DNA of 64,000 nt from positions 3,224,001 to 3,288,000 of the forward strand of contig NZ_JACCAB010000001.1 in NCBI RefSeq assembly GCF_013408925.1, read 5' to 3'. The notes under the pieces were generated by a model. It saw only the letters and a program-made list of their open reading frames with translations. It was not told the DNA's origin and made no database searches. The translations under genes were made by a program, and so were the position numbers. This document shows positions 47,112 to 56,378 of the stretch, one piece after another; the stretch's first letter is position 1, and each line of letters opens with the position of its first letter. The DNA comes from Pedococcus badiiscoriae (lineage in GTDB: Bacteria > Actinomycetota > Actinomycetes > Actinomycetales > Dermatophilaceae).

Positions 47112-48335
47112 TCAGGCGCGTCCGACGATGCGGCGCGCAGGTTTGCGGATGGGGCCACTGTCGGTGGGCATGACCGCCCTGTGGCTGTGCACCTCGAGCT
47201 CACGGATCAGTCGCTGAGCGTCGAGGAGCATCGCGCCGTACGCCGGCCAGGCCTGTGGGTCCTCGAGGTCGGCGGCGCGGACCTCGTTGCCCAGCCGGTC
47301 GATGATCTCGTTCGCCGTCCGCAGGTAGGTGGCCACGACCTCCCGCTCGGCGTCGTCCGGCAGCCCGAAGTGGCCGATGGCCCCGGCGACCTCGTCCAGG
47401 ACCTGCGCGTAGCTCTCGAGGAACCGCTGTGTCGGTGCGGGCTGGGCCTCGTTCTCGTCCGCAGCGTCGACGAGCGTGCGGGCGATCCCGGAGACCTGCC
47501 ACTGGCTGCGCCTGACCGCCTCGACCGTGTGGGCGTAGCCGGCCCAGTCGACCTCGAGCCGCCGAAGGTTGTCCCGCGGGTTGAACTTGGTGCTCTCCCG
47601 CCCGGTCTCGATCGCGGTCTGGATCGCCGGCGCCAGCTGGATGATCTCGGTGCTGGTGTCGTACCACTGGTGGGCCATGTCGCTGTCCCAGCCCTCGCGC
47701 AGCCCTGCGGCCATGTCGTTCAGCAGCAGGCACACCTTCCTCGTCAAGGCCCTGATCTGTTCGCGCGGCTGCTGGATGTGCAACGGGGCCAGGACGATGG
47801 CGTTGGTGAGCACACCGATGACGCCACCGACCAGCGTCTCCACGATGGTGAGGTAGGTGAAATCGACATTCGTCCCGCCGACGGTCAACAGGGACAGCAG
47901 AGCCATGGACGGGACCTGGATCCCGTGGTCACCCAGGCGTCTCCACCGGGCCATGATCAGCGCCAGGTAGATGACCGGAAGCATGCTCCACCAGTGGACG
48001 CCGAGCCAGGAGCCCACGAGCCACGCGACACTCATCCCGACCACGACCGCCAGCACTCGCTGCACGCTGGCGCCCAGCGACCGGACCATCGTGCGGTCGA
48101 CCACGAGCAACGCGGCCATCGGTGCGTAGAAGGGTGACGGGCTGTGCATCACGTGCACCGCGAACTGCCAGGCGAGCACCGTCGCCAGGGCCGCCTTGCC
48201 CATCAGGAGGGCTGCATCACGCTCGGGCCCGTTGTGCCGGACTGCCTCGCGCACCGCTCGGACCCAGCTGAGCCCCGCAAGGCGGCCCGACTGCAGCCAC
48301 GACACCGATGACGAGCGCTCGGGAGTGGGTTCCAT
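47112..48335 (-). CDS. FUSC/aromatic-acid exporter-like membrane protein
   Basis: 407 aa. N-terminal half has about six membrane helices (ALLMGKAALATVLAWQFAV, VLAVVVGMSVAWLVGSWLG, VETLVGGVIGVLTNAIVLA) of the FUSC/ArAE type; the C-terminal half is a cytosolic helical domain with coiled-coil potential. Substrate unknown. TAGTGT (48343-48348) ends 7 bases before ATG 48335. Convergent with the GNAT gene. Confidence 0.82.
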   Translation of the reverse strand: MEPTPERSSSVSWLQSGRLAGLSWVRAVREAVRHNGPERDAALLMGKAALATVLAWQFAVHVMHSPSPFYAPMAALLVVDRTMVRSLGASVQRVLAVVVGMSVAWLVGSWLGVHWWSMLPVIYLALIMARWRRLGDHGIQVPSMALLSLLTVGGTNVDFTYLTIVETLVGGVIGVLTNAIVLAPLHIQQPREQIRALTRKVCLLLNDMAAGLREGWDSDMAHQWYDTSTEIIQLAPAIQTAIETGRESTKFNPRDNLRRLEVDWAGYAHTVEAVRRSQWQVSGIARTLVDAADENEAQPAPTQRFLESYAQVLDEVAGAIGHFGLPDDAEREVVATYLRTANEIIDRLGNEVRAADLEDPQAWPAYGAMLLDAQRLIRELEVHSHRAVMPTDSGPIRKPARRIVGRA

Positions 48336-48387
48336 CCCGACGACACTAGGTGCCCCGTCAGGCCTGCACCAAGACGCCCTCCGAGGC

Positions 48388-49239
48388 TCAGCGGGGCGCG
48401 AGGGTCAACGTCAGGTGCGGTGTGGCCGGGGCCTTCGTCGAGCGAAGCCCGGCCACGACCACCCGCTCCCGGTCGTCCACCACGAGCTCCACCGTGCTCG
48501 GCAGGAAGACCGGCTTGGCGAACCACACGTGCGAGGTCGACGCGTCGTTGCCTCGAGGCTCGAGGGCGGCCAGCGTGCGCGCGGCGGTCCACATGCCGTG
48601 GGCGATGGCGCGAGGAAAGCCCATGGCCCTGGCACTCAGCGCGTGCAGGTGGATCGGGTTCATGTCGCCGGACACGGCGGCATACGCCCGGCCCTGCCCT
48701 TCCGGGACGCGGATGATTCCGGCGGGCTCGCCGGATGGCAGGGTCGGCGCCGCGGGGGCCGCGGGGGCGTCGGGTGAGCCATGCCCTCGCCGCAGGTAGG
48801 TGCTCCGTCCGTCCCAGACCCGCGCGCCGTCGACCTCCACCTCGGTCACCAGGTCCACGAGCCGGCCCTTGGGGTGCGGTCGCAGGTCCTGCGCGTGCAC
48901 CGAGATCGTGAGCCGGTCGTCGGCGGTCAGGCGCCGGTGGACGGTGATCTGGTTCTCCAGGTGCACCAGACCGGGCAACGGGAGAGGGAACGACCGGTCA
49001 GCCATCAGCGCGACCTGGAGTGGGAACCCGAGGACGTGCGGGTAGGTGTGCGGCAGGACGTCGCCGCCGGTGAACCCACAGACCCTGTCGTAGGCCAGCA
49101 GGTGGTCGCGGTCCACGACCACCTGCTCCCGGCGCAGGACGACGTCTGGCAGGTCGCCGCGGCGGCCGCGTTGGGTGAGCGCGGCCCGGGCGAAGAGCGC
49201 TGCCAGCGAAGGGGATTCGGTCAGCGTCCGCACCGTCAT
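48388..49239 (-). CDS. MaoC-like 3-hydroxyacyl-thioester dehydratase (HtdX-like)
   Basis: 283 aa double hot-dog protein. The hydratase 2 motif is YAAVSGDMNPIHLHALSARAMGF then AHGMWTAARTLA in the C-terminal half. It is followed by a beta-strand-rich end. Homologue of Rv0241c. ATG 49239 starts one base after the stop of the upstream FabG-like gene, so the two form one operon with the thiolase: 3-hydroxyacyl, 3-ketoacyl and thiolysis steps. Confidence 0.88.
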   Translation of the reverse strand: MTVRTLTESPSLAALFARAALTQRGRRGDLPDVVLRREQVVVDRDHLLAYDRVCGFTGGDVLPHTYPHVLGFPLQVALMADRSFPLPLPGLVHLENQITVHRRLTADDRLTISVHAQDLRPHPKGRLVDLVTEVEVDGARVWDGRSTYLRRGHGSPDAPAAPAAPTLPSGEPAGIIRVPEGQGRAYAAVSGDMNPIHLHALSARAMGFPRAIAHGMWTAARTLAALEPRGNDASTSHVWFAKPVFLPSTVELVVDDRERVVVAGLRSTKAPATPHLTLTLAPR

Positions 49240-49240
49240 G

Positions 49241-50584
49241 TCAGGCACCCAGCAGGCTCTGGCCACAGACCCGGACGACGTTGCCGGTGACCCCGGCGTT
49301 GGCGTCCTGGCTGAACCAGGCGATCGTTTCGGCGACGTCGACCGGCAGACCGCCCTGGCTGAGGGAGTTCAGCAGCCGGCCCACCTCACGCGTGGCGAAC
49401 GGCACCTTGGCGGTCATCTCGGTCTCGATGAACCCGGGCGCCACGGCGTTGACGGTGATGCCCCGCGACCGCAGGGCCGGGTCGGCCGACATCGCGTCCA
49501 CGAGCCCGATCACCCCCGCCTTGGAGGCGCCGTAGTTGGTCTGTCCGCGGTTGCCGGCGATGCCCGCGATCGAGGAGACGAGGACCACGTGGCCGCCGTC
49601 GCGGACACCCCCGTCGGCCAGCAGGACCTCGTTCATGCGCAGGATCGACCCGAGGTTGACATCGAGGACCGAGGCCCAGCGCTGCGGGTCCATGTTGGCG
49701 AGCAGCTTGTCGCGAGTGATCCCGGCGTTGTGCACGACGATGTCGAGCCCACCGTGGCGGCTCGTGGCGTGGTCGAGGATGCGCCGGCCCGCGTCCTCGG
49801 CGGTCACGTCCAGCTGGAGGGCCGTGCCGCCGACCCGGTTGGCGGTCCGCGCCAGGGAGTCGCCGCCCCCGGGGATGTCGACGCACACGACCGTGGCGCC
49901 GTCCCGGCCCAGCACCTCGGCGATGGACGCACCGATCCCGCGGGCCGCACCGGTGACCACGGCCACCTTGCCCGCCAGGGGCTTCGACCAGTCAGCCGGT
50001 TCGGTCGGTGAGCCCGCACCCACGCGGACCACCTGTCCGTCGACGTAGGCCGAGCGGCCCGACAGCAGGAAGCGCAGCGTCGCGTCGACGTTGGCCTCGC
50101 CGCCGTCCCTGACGAGGACGAGGTTGGCGGTGGCTCCGGCCCGGAGCTCCTTGCCGATCGAGCGGGTGATCCCTTCGAGCGCTCGCCGCGTCGCGGCCTG
50201 CGCGAAACCGTTGGCGCTGCCCGGGTCCCGGCCGATGACGACGACCCGACCGCTGGGGCGCAGGGCCTTCAGGGCCGGAGCAACCAGGGTGCGCAGGGTG
50301 TCGAGGTCGGTCGGCTCGGACGCCTCGGTCAGGTCGGCGACGACCGCCGCCACCCGCTCCCCCTCCACCAGCTCGTCGACGATGTCGATCCCCTCGCCGG
50401 CCAGCAGGGCACGCACCCGCGTCGCCACCGGGGCGGCGCCCAGCCCTCCGACGAGGACTGCGCCGTCGATCAGGGGCTCGTCCGCGGCATACCGGCGCAG
50501 CCTGGTGGGACGGGGCAGGCCGAGCTGGGTCGCCAGCTTCTTGCCCACCGCGCTGTTGACGAGGCCCGCGTAGGTGCCGGCCAT
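49241..50584 (-). CDS. fabG: Two-domain 3-oxoacyl-ACP/CoA reductase (FabG4-type)
   Basis: 447 aa. The N-terminal 200 residues form the degenerate domain of high-molecular-weight FabG; the C-terminal SDR domain has VTGAARGIGASIAEV (NAD(H) site), catalytic LVSSIAGIAGNRGQTNYGASKAG (S-Y-K) and NAVAPGFIETEM. Rv0242c (FabG4) has this length and prefers NADH. ATG 50584 overlaps the thiolase stop by one base. Confidence 0.9.
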   Translation of the reverse strand: MAGTYAGLVNSAVGKKLATQLGLPRPTRLRRYAADEPLIDGAVLVGGLGAAPVATRVRALLAGEGIDIVDELVEGERVAAVVADLTEASEPTDLDTLRTLVAPALKALRPSGRVVVIGRDPGSANGFAQAATRRALEGITRSIGKELRAGATANLVLVRDGGEANVDATLRFLLSGRSAYVDGQVVRVGAGSPTEPADWSKPLAGKVAVVTGAARGIGASIAEVLGRDGATVVCVDIPGGGDSLARTANRVGGTALQLDVTAEDAGRRILDHATSRHGGLDIVVHNAGITRDKLLANMDPQRWASVLDVNLGSILRMNEVLLADGGVRDGGHVVLVSSIAGIAGNRGQTNYGASKAGVIGLVDAMSADPALRSRGITVNAVAPGFIETEMTAKVPFATREVGRLLNSLSQGGLPVDVAETIAWFSQDANAGVTGNVVRVCGQSLLGA

Positions 50585-51897
50585 CAGGCTGCCTCGAGGA
50601 TCGCCATGACGCCCTGGCCGCCCGCGGCACAGATCGAGATGAGGCCGCGTGCGCCAGATCCCTTCTCGTGCAACATCTTCGCGAGGGAGGCGACGATGCG
50701 GCCCCCCGTCGCGGCGAAGGGGTGTCCGGCGGCCAGGGAGGAGCCGTTGACGTTGAGCTTGGTGCGGTCCAGGGCGCCGATCGGTGCATCCAGCCCCAGC
50801 CGGTCGCGGCAGAACTCCTCGCTCTCCCAGGCGGCGAGCGTCGTGAGCACCGTCGCCGCGAACGCCTCGTGGATCTCGACGAGGTCGAAGTCCTGGAGCT
50901 TCATGCCCTGGCGCTCGAGCAGGTGCGGCAGTGCGTAGGCCGGGGCCATCAGGAGCCCTTCGTTGCCGGTGACGTAGTCGACCGCCGCGGTCTGGGCGTC
51001 CACGAGGTGGGCCAGGACGGGGAGCCCGTGCTCGGCGGCCCACTCGTCGGACCCGAGCAGCACCGCGGAGGCGCCGTCGGTGAGGGGTGTGGAGTTGCCC
51101 GCCGTCATGGTCGCGCCCTCTCCCCTGCCGAACACCGGCTTGAGGGTGGCCAGCTTCTCGACGGTGGAGTCGGCGCGCAGGTTCTGGTCGCGGGTCTGCC
51201 CCAGGAACGGCGTCATCAGGTCGTCGAAGAAGCCACGCTCGTAGGCAGCGGCCAGGTTGTGGTGCGATGCGGCGGCGATCTCGTCCTGGGCCTCTCGGGT
51301 GATGCCCCACTGCTTGGCCGTCTGGGCCATGTGCTCGCCCATCGACAGGCCGGTGCGGGGTTCGACGTTGCGCGGGATCTCAGGGACCAGCTGGGCGGGG
51401 CGCAGCCCGGCCAGGGCCTTGGCCCGCTGGCCCGGGGTCCGGGCCCGGTTGAGGCTGAGCAGCGTCTCACGCAGCCCCTCGTTCACCGCGATGGGCGCGT
51501 CGGACGCGGTGTCGGTGCCACCGGCGATCCCCGAGTCGATCTGGCCGAGGGCGATCTTGTTGGCCACGAGGATGGCAGCTTCGAGGCCGGTGCCGCAGGC
51601 TTGCTGGACGTCGTAGGCAGGGGTGGTGGGCGCCAGGCTCGAACCGAGGACGGACTCGCGGGTGAGGTTGAAGTCACGCGAGTGCTTGAGCACGGCACCG
51701 GCGGCGACCTCGCCGACCTGCTCCCCCGCGAGGCCGTGCCGGGCCACCAGGCCCTCGATCGCCGCGGTCAGCATGTCCTGGTTGGTGGCCTTGGCATAGG
51801 CGGCGTTCTGCCGCGCGAACGGGATGCGGTTGCCGCCGAGGACGGCGGCGCGACGCGGCTGTCCGGACGAGCGGGCGGGCTGGGACGAGGTGGCCAC
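50584..51897 (-). CDS. Acetyl-CoA C-acyltransferase (thiolase, FadA2-like)
   Basis: 437 aa. Nucleophilic Cys in VQQACGTGLEAAI, base His in DFDLVEIHEAFA and the second Cys in ISICAAGGQGVMA; AGHPFAATGGRI also matches. It should cleave 3-ketoacyl-CoA in fatty-acid beta-oxidation. GTG 51897 has AGGAG 5 bases upstream. The gene is transcribed away from the TetR gene, with a shared operator of 17-bp arms between them. Confidence 0.92.
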   Translation of the reverse strand: MATSSQPARSSGQPRRAAVLGGNRIPFARQNAAYAKATNQDMLTAAIEGLVARHGLAGEQVGEVAAGAVLKHSRDFNLTRESVLGSSLAPTTPAYDVQQACGTGLEAAILVANKIALGQIDSGIAGGTDTASDAPIAVNEGLRETLLSLNRARTPGQRAKALAGLRPAQLVPEIPRNVEPRTGLSMGEHMAQTAKQWGITREAQDEIAAASHHNLAAAYERGFFDDLMTPFLGQTRDQNLRADSTVEKLATLKPVFGRGEGATMTAGNSTPLTDGASAVLLGSDEWAAEHGLPVLAHLVDAQTAAVDYVTGNEGLLMAPAYALPHLLERQGMKLQDFDLVEIHEAFAATVLTTLAAWESEEFCRDRLGLDAPIGALDRTKLNVNGSSLAAGHPFAATGGRIVASLAKMLHEKGSGARGLISICAAGGQGVMAILEAA

Positions 51898-51941
51898 GAG
51901 TACTCCTGGGATCGGTCGGACTGTGCGACAGGTAACTAGTA

Positions 51942-51980
51942 CGGACAGTAGCAGGTACACCGAGTACCTGCTACTGTCCG
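51942..51980. promoter_or_regulatory. TetR operator between thiolase and TetR genes
   Basis: CGGACAGTAGCAGGTAC (51942-51958) and its exact reverse complement (51964-51980) form a 17-bp-arm dyad with a 5-base centre. It includes the TACTGT -10 box (51972-51977) that lies 7 bases before the TetR GTG, so the regulator would repress itself and the divergent thiolase operon. Confidence 0.8.
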
Positions 51981-51984
51981 ACCT

Positions 51985-52725
51985 GTGACCACGACCACGA
52001 AGGCGACGGCAAAGCCGCCCGCGAAGGCGCGCAGGAGGGCGACCGCGAAGCCCCCTGCCCCGAGCCCTGACGGCCGCAGCACCCGCTGGGAGCAGCACCG
52101 GGCGACCCGTCGCCGGGAGCTCGTCGACGCCACGCTGCGGGCGATCCGCCAGCACGGGGCCGGGGTCGGCATGGACGACATCGCCGCCGTCGCCGGCACC
52201 TCGAAGACAGTGGTGTACCGCCACTTCAGCGACCGGCAGGGCCTGTATGCCGAGGTCTGCGCGAGCGTCGACGCCCTGATCCTGCGCAACCTCGCCCTCG
52301 CCACCGGCCACGCCGGTGGCGACCTGACCGCGGCGCAGTCCACACCGCGGGCGCTGATCGCGGGTGCGATCGACGCCTACCTGACGCTGGTCGAGAAGGA
52401 CCCCGAGGTGTACCGGTTCGTCGTGACGGCACCCTTGCTGGACCAGACCGCCGGCGACCCCGCCGCGACGGTGACGGACCACATCGCCGCCGAGATGACG
52501 GCAGTCCTCACCGAGGCGCTGCGCCGCACCGGTCGCAGCACGGCCCCCGCTCCCGTCTGGGGTGCCGGCCTGGTCGGCATGGTGCGGGCCGCCGCGGACC
52601 GCTGGCTCACCGACTCGGCGATGAGCCGCCAGGAGCTCACCGAACACCTCACCGACCTGGCCTGGGGCGGCTTGTCCGCCGCCTGGCCGGACGACACCGT
52701 GACCACCCCGCAGGAGGACTCATGA
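51985..52725 (+). CDS. TetR-family regulator of the beta-oxidation island
   Basis: 246 aa. About 40 basic, low-complexity residues (TTKATAKPPAKARRRATAKP) precede the TetR helix-turn-helix: RRELVDATLRAIRQHGAGVG, MDDIAAVAGTSKTVVYRHFSDRQGL. The C-terminal ligand domain probably senses an acyl-CoA, given the neighbours. GTG 51985 is leaderless-type. Its stop overlaps the acyl-CoA dehydrogenase start (ATGA). Divergent from the thiolase. Confidence 0.9.
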   Translation: MTTTTKATAKPPAKARRRATAKPPAPSPDGRSTRWEQHRATRRRELVDATLRAIRQHGAGVGMDDIAAVAGTSKTVVYRHFSDRQGLYAEVCASVDALILRNLALATGHAGGDLTAAQSTPRALIAGAIDAYLTLVEKDPEVYRFVVTAPLLDQTAGDPAATVTDHIAAEMTAVLTEALRRTGRSTAPAPVWGAGLVGMVRAAADRWLTDSAMSRQELTEHLTDLAWGGLSAAWPDDTVTTPQEDS

Positions 52726-54638
52726 CCACCCTCGCCACCGCGCTCCAGAAGAGCCTCGACGGTCGCTGGGCCGCGATCCGCGACGAGGCGCGCACCGACC
52801 TCGACCCCGACCGGTTCGCACCGCCCAGCGAGCCCCTGGACCTCGAGTCCTACCGCGCCAGGATCGCCGACCAGGTCCAGTCCCTCGCTGCGACGGGCCA
52901 CGCCAAGCGGGGTTTCCCGATCTCGATGGGCGGCACCGGCGACCTCGGCGGCTCGGTGACCGCGTTCGAGCTGCTGGGACATGCCGACCTGTCCCTGATG
53001 GTCAAGGCGGGGGTGCACTGGGGTCTGTTCGGCGGTGCGGTCGCGAACCTGGGTACCGAACGGCACCACACGGCATACCTGCCGTCGATCATCGACGCGA
53101 GCCTGCCCGGCTGCTTCGCGATGACGGAGACGGGCCATGGCTCCGACGTGCAGTCGCTGGGCACCACCGCGACCTACGACCCCGAGACCGACGAGCTCGT
53201 CGTCCACACCCCGGACCGGCGGTCCCGCAAGGACTACATCGGCGGCGCCGCCCGGGACGGGCGGATGGCGGCGGTCTTCGCGCAGCTGGTCACCGGCGGC
53301 GAGAGCCACGGCGTCCACTGCGTCCTCGTGCCCATCCGTGACGAGTCCGGCGCGGCGATGCCCGGCGTGACGATCGGCGACTGCGGTGCCAAGGCCGGGC
53401 TGCCCGGGGTCGACAACGGCAGGCTCACGTTCGACCACGTGCGCGTGCCGCGGACCAACCTGCTGAACCGGTACGGCGACATCGACGAGCACGGCACGTA
53501 CACCTCGCCCATCGAGAACCCGACCCGGCGGTTCTTCACGATGCTCGGCACCCTGGTCCGCGGCCGGATCAGCGTGGCGGGGGGCGCCGGCGCTGCCACG
53601 CGCAGCGCGCTCACGCTGGCCGTCACGTATGCCCGTCACCGCCGTCAGTTCGCGGCTCCCGGCAGCGACGACGAGGTGATCCTGCTCGACTACCGGGTGC
53701 ACCAGCGCAAGCTGCTCCCCGCGCTGGCCACGTCCTACGCCCTGCAGTTCGCGCAGAACCAGCTGGTGGAGCTCATGCACGAGGTCCTGACCGCGCAGGA
53801 CGAGGCAGACGAGCACCAGCAGCGCGAGCTCGAGTCCCGGGCGGCCGGCATCAAGGCCGTCGCCACGGCGCACGCGACAGCGACGATCCAGACCTGTCGC
53901 GAGGCGTGTGGCGGCGCCGGCTACCTCGCCGTCAACCGCCTCCCGGCCCTCAAGGCCGACACCGACGTGTTCACGACCTTCGAGGGCGACAACACGGTGC
54001 TGCTCCAGCTGGTCGCCAAGGGACTGCTCACCGACTACCGCGACGCCTTCGGCGACCTCGACACGCTGGGCATGGTCAAGTTCGGCGCTCGACAGTTCGC
54101 CGGGGCGGTCATCGAGCGCACCGCGGCGCGCGGGCTCATCCAGCGCCTCATCGCGACCGCACCGGGCCGCGACAGCGAGACGGGCCCGACCGACCGCGGC
54201 TGGCAGCTCGAGCTCTTCGAGGACCGCGAGAAGCACCTGCTCGAGACCCTCGCCCTGCGGCTGCGCAAGGCCGGTGCCGCGGGCGCGGACGCCTTCACGG
54301 TCTTCAACGAAGCCCAGGACCACGTCATCGCGGCGGCCCGCGCCCATGTCGACCGGACCATCCTCGAGTCGTTCGTCGCAGCCATCGACGCCTGCGAGGA
54401 CGAGTCCGCCGCGCAGATGCTCCACCAGGTCTGCGACCTCTACGCACTCAGCAACATCGAGGCCGGCAAGGGCTGGTTCCTGGAGCACGGCCGCATCACG
54501 CCGGCGCGCAGCAAGCAGGTCACGGCAGCGGTCAACGAGCTCTGCGCGACCCTGCGACCGCACGCCCAGGACCTAGTCGACGCGTTCGGCATCCCGCGGC
54601 GGTGGCTGGGCACCGAGCTGCTGGCGCCGATCGAGTGA
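52722..54638 (+). CDS. Acyl-CoA dehydrogenase, FadE5-like long form
   Basis: 638 aa, longer than the usual 380-residue ACADs, with a C-terminal helical extension as in Rv0244c (FadE5). FAD/acyl segments: CFAMTETGHGSDVQSLGTTA, RGRISVAGGAGAATRSALTLAVTYARHRRQF, CREACGGAGYLAVNRL and FTTFEGDNTVLLQLVAKGLL. It introduces the 2,3 double bond in acyl-CoA. ATG 52722 overlaps the TetR stop; the stop is followed at once by the VOC gene on the other strand. Confidence 0.92.
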   Translation: MTTLATALQKSLDGRWAAIRDEARTDLDPDRFAPPSEPLDLESYRARIADQVQSLAATGHAKRGFPISMGGTGDLGGSVTAFELLGHADLSLMVKAGVHWGLFGGAVANLGTERHHTAYLPSIIDASLPGCFAMTETGHGSDVQSLGTTATYDPETDELVVHTPDRRSRKDYIGGAARDGRMAAVFAQLVTGGESHGVHCVLVPIRDESGAAMPGVTIGDCGAKAGLPGVDNGRLTFDHVRVPRTNLLNRYGDIDEHGTYTSPIENPTRRFFTMLGTLVRGRISVAGGAGAATRSALTLAVTYARHRRQFAAPGSDDEVILLDYRVHQRKLLPALATSYALQFAQNQLVELMHEVLTAQDEADEHQQRELESRAAGIKAVATAHATATIQTCREACGGAGYLAVNRLPALKADTDVFTTFEGDNTVLLQLVAKGLLTDYRDAFGDLDTLGMVKFGARQFAGAVIERTAARGLIQRLIATAPGRDSETGPTDRGWQLELFEDREKHLLETLALRLRKAGAAGADAFTVFNEAQDHVIAAARAHVDRTILESFVAAIDACEDESAAQMLHQVCDLYALSNIEAGKGWFLEHGRITPARSKQVTAAVNELCATLRPHAQDLVDAFGIPRRWLGTELLAPIE

Positions 54639-54639
54639 G

Positions 54640-55059
54640 TCAGCCGCGCAGCAGGGTGCGGCCGTCGTCCGTCACCGTCCAGAACGGGTTGTGCGCGACC
54701 TCCCACGGATGGCCGTCCGGGTCCACGAAGATCCCCGAGTAGCCGCCCCAGAAGGTCTCCGCGCCCGGACGTCCGATGACGGCCCCGGCTGCCGCCGCCT
54801 CGGCGAGCACCTCGTCGACCTCGTCGGCACTGCGGACGTTGAGCGCGAGCGTCACCCCGCCCCAGCCACCGGTGTCCTCGACCGCCGAGTCCGCGGCCAG
54901 CGAGCCGCGGTCCCAGAGGGCCACGACGAGGCCGCCGCACTGGAAGAACACCACCTCGGGCTCGTCGTTGCCCCGCTCCCAGCCGAGCGCGGTGTAGAAG
55001 CGCTCGGCCCGCTCGAGGTCCGCGACCCCGAGCGTGACCAGCGAGACCCGTTGCTGCAC
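54640..55059 (-). CDS. VOC (glyoxalase-fold) protein in the tms-like operon
   Basis: 139 aa. Two betaalphabetabetabeta units: VSLVTLGVADLERAERFYTALG and AEAAAAGAVIGRPGAETFWGG with GIFVDPDGHPWEVAHN. Substrate unknown. GTG 55059 overlaps the stop of the methyltransferase gene (TAGTG), so it is the third gene of the operon. Convergent with the acyl-CoA dehydrogenase with a single base between stops. Confidence 0.8.
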   Translation of the reverse strand: MQQRVSLVTLGVADLERAERFYTALGWERGNDEPEVVFFQCGGLVVALWDRGSLAADSAVEDTGGWGGVTLALNVRSADEVDEVLAEAAAAGAVIGRPGAETFWGGYSGIFVDPDGHPWEVAHNPFWTVTDDGRTLLRG

Positions 55060-56378
55060 TAGCCGTTCCACCAGGGACGCAGCGGGAGCCCCGCTCCCCC
55101 GCGCTCGTCGAGCTTGACCGCGAGGACCTGGTGGAGCTCGATGCTGTTGCGCTCGAAGCCGATCCGCGAGCCGGCCATGTACAGGCCCCAGACCCGCGCG
55201 GTGGCCTCTCCGACCTCGTCGACGCAGGCGTCCCAGTTGTCCCGCAGGTTGGCGCACCAGCCGGCCAGGGTGCGGACGTAGTGCTCGCGGAGGTTCTCCT
55301 CGTGACGGACCTCCAGCCCCGCGTTCTGGGCCGCCGTGATGATCGTCCCCGAACCGGTGAGCTCCCCGTCGGGGAAGACGTAGCGGTCGATGAACGCGCC
55401 CGTCGGCATCCGGCGGTTCACCGGCCGCGTGATGCTGTGGTTGAGGAGCAGTCCCCCGGTGCGCAGCCGGTCCTTGATGAAGCCGAAGTAGGCGGGGTAG
55501 TTGCGCACCCCGATGTGCTCGGTCAGCCCGATCGACGACACCGCGTCGAAGCCGGTCTCGACGACGTCGCGGTAGTCGCTGTGGCGCACCTCCGCCAGGT
55601 CCTGCAGACCCTCACGACGGATCGCCTCCTGCCCCCAGGCCGCCTGCTCGGCCGAGAGGGTCGCCCCGATGACCCGGACCCCGCGCCGAGCGGCATACCG
55701 GACCATGCCCGCCCAGCCACACCCGATGTCGAGGAGCCGGTCGCCCTCCTTGAGCCGCAGCTTCTCGAAGACGAGGCGGTACTTGTTCTCCTGGGCCTCC
55801 TCGAGGGTCGCGCCGTCGTGCGGGTAGCAGGCGCACGTGTAGGTCATCGACGGGCCGAGGACGTACTCGTAGAACGCGTTGGACACGTCGTAGTGGTGGT
55901 GGATCGCCTCCGCATCGCGGACCTTGCTGTGCCGCAGCCCTTCCGCGACGCGACGCCACCGGGGCAGCGCCTCCTGCGGCGGGGGCGGCGGCGGCTTGAG
56001 CAGGTCGATGCCGAGCGAACGCGCAATGGCGGCAGCAGTCCTGGGCGCGGGCATCTTGAAGTGCAGGTCACCCATCGCGGTGAGCAGCTCGTAAGGATCT
56101 CCGGGGTGGACCCCCACGAGGTCCAGGTCTCCCGAGACGTAGGCACGGGCCATGCCGAGGTCGCCCGGGGCCGTCGCGAGGTAGCTCGCCCCCCGGGGCG
56201 TCTTGAGGTTGAGGCCGTACGGCGCGTCTTCCGGCCCCGTGGCCGACCCGTCGAAGGCAGTGAAGCGCAACGCCAGCTCGTCGGGAGACACCGCCTCGAA
56301 GATCTCGGCCATCGAGAGTCGTGCAGGGGTCTGCGGACCGTGCTGGGAGTCGGGCCGGTTCGTCCTGAGGATCGTCAC
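55059..56378 (-). CDS. tmsB: SAM-dependent fatty-acid methyltransferase (cyclopropane synthase/TmsB type)
   Basis: 439 aa Cfa/CMAS-family enzyme. A 130-residue N-terminal part precedes the SAM domain: HHHYDVSNAFYEYVLG, CYPHDGATLEEAQENKYRL, LLDIGCGWAGMVRYAARRGV, GLTEHIGVRNYPAYFGF. Paired with a FAD oxidoreductase by a 4-base overlap (GTGA), the signature of the TmsA/TmsB (also BfaB/UfaA1) pair that makes 10-methyl branched fatty acids such as tuberculostearic acid. The product assignment is inferred from this pairing. Confidence 0.85.
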   Translation of the reverse strand: MTILRTNRPDSQHGPQTPARLSMAEIFEAVSPDELALRFTAFDGSATGPEDAPYGLNLKTPRGASYLATAPGDLGMARAYVSGDLDLVGVHPGDPYELLTAMGDLHFKMPAPRTAAAIARSLGIDLLKPPPPPPQEALPRWRRVAEGLRHSKVRDAEAIHHHYDVSNAFYEYVLGPSMTYTCACYPHDGATLEEAQENKYRLVFEKLRLKEGDRLLDIGCGWAGMVRYAARRGVRVIGATLSAEQAAWGQEAIRREGLQDLAEVRHSDYRDVVETGFDAVSSIGLTEHIGVRNYPAYFGFIKDRLRTGGLLLNHSITRPVNRRMPTGAFIDRYVFPDGELTGSGTIITAAQNAGLEVRHEENLREHYVRTLAGWCANLRDNWDACVDEVGEATARVWGLYMAGSRIGFERNSIELHQVLAVKLDERGGAGLPLRPWWNG

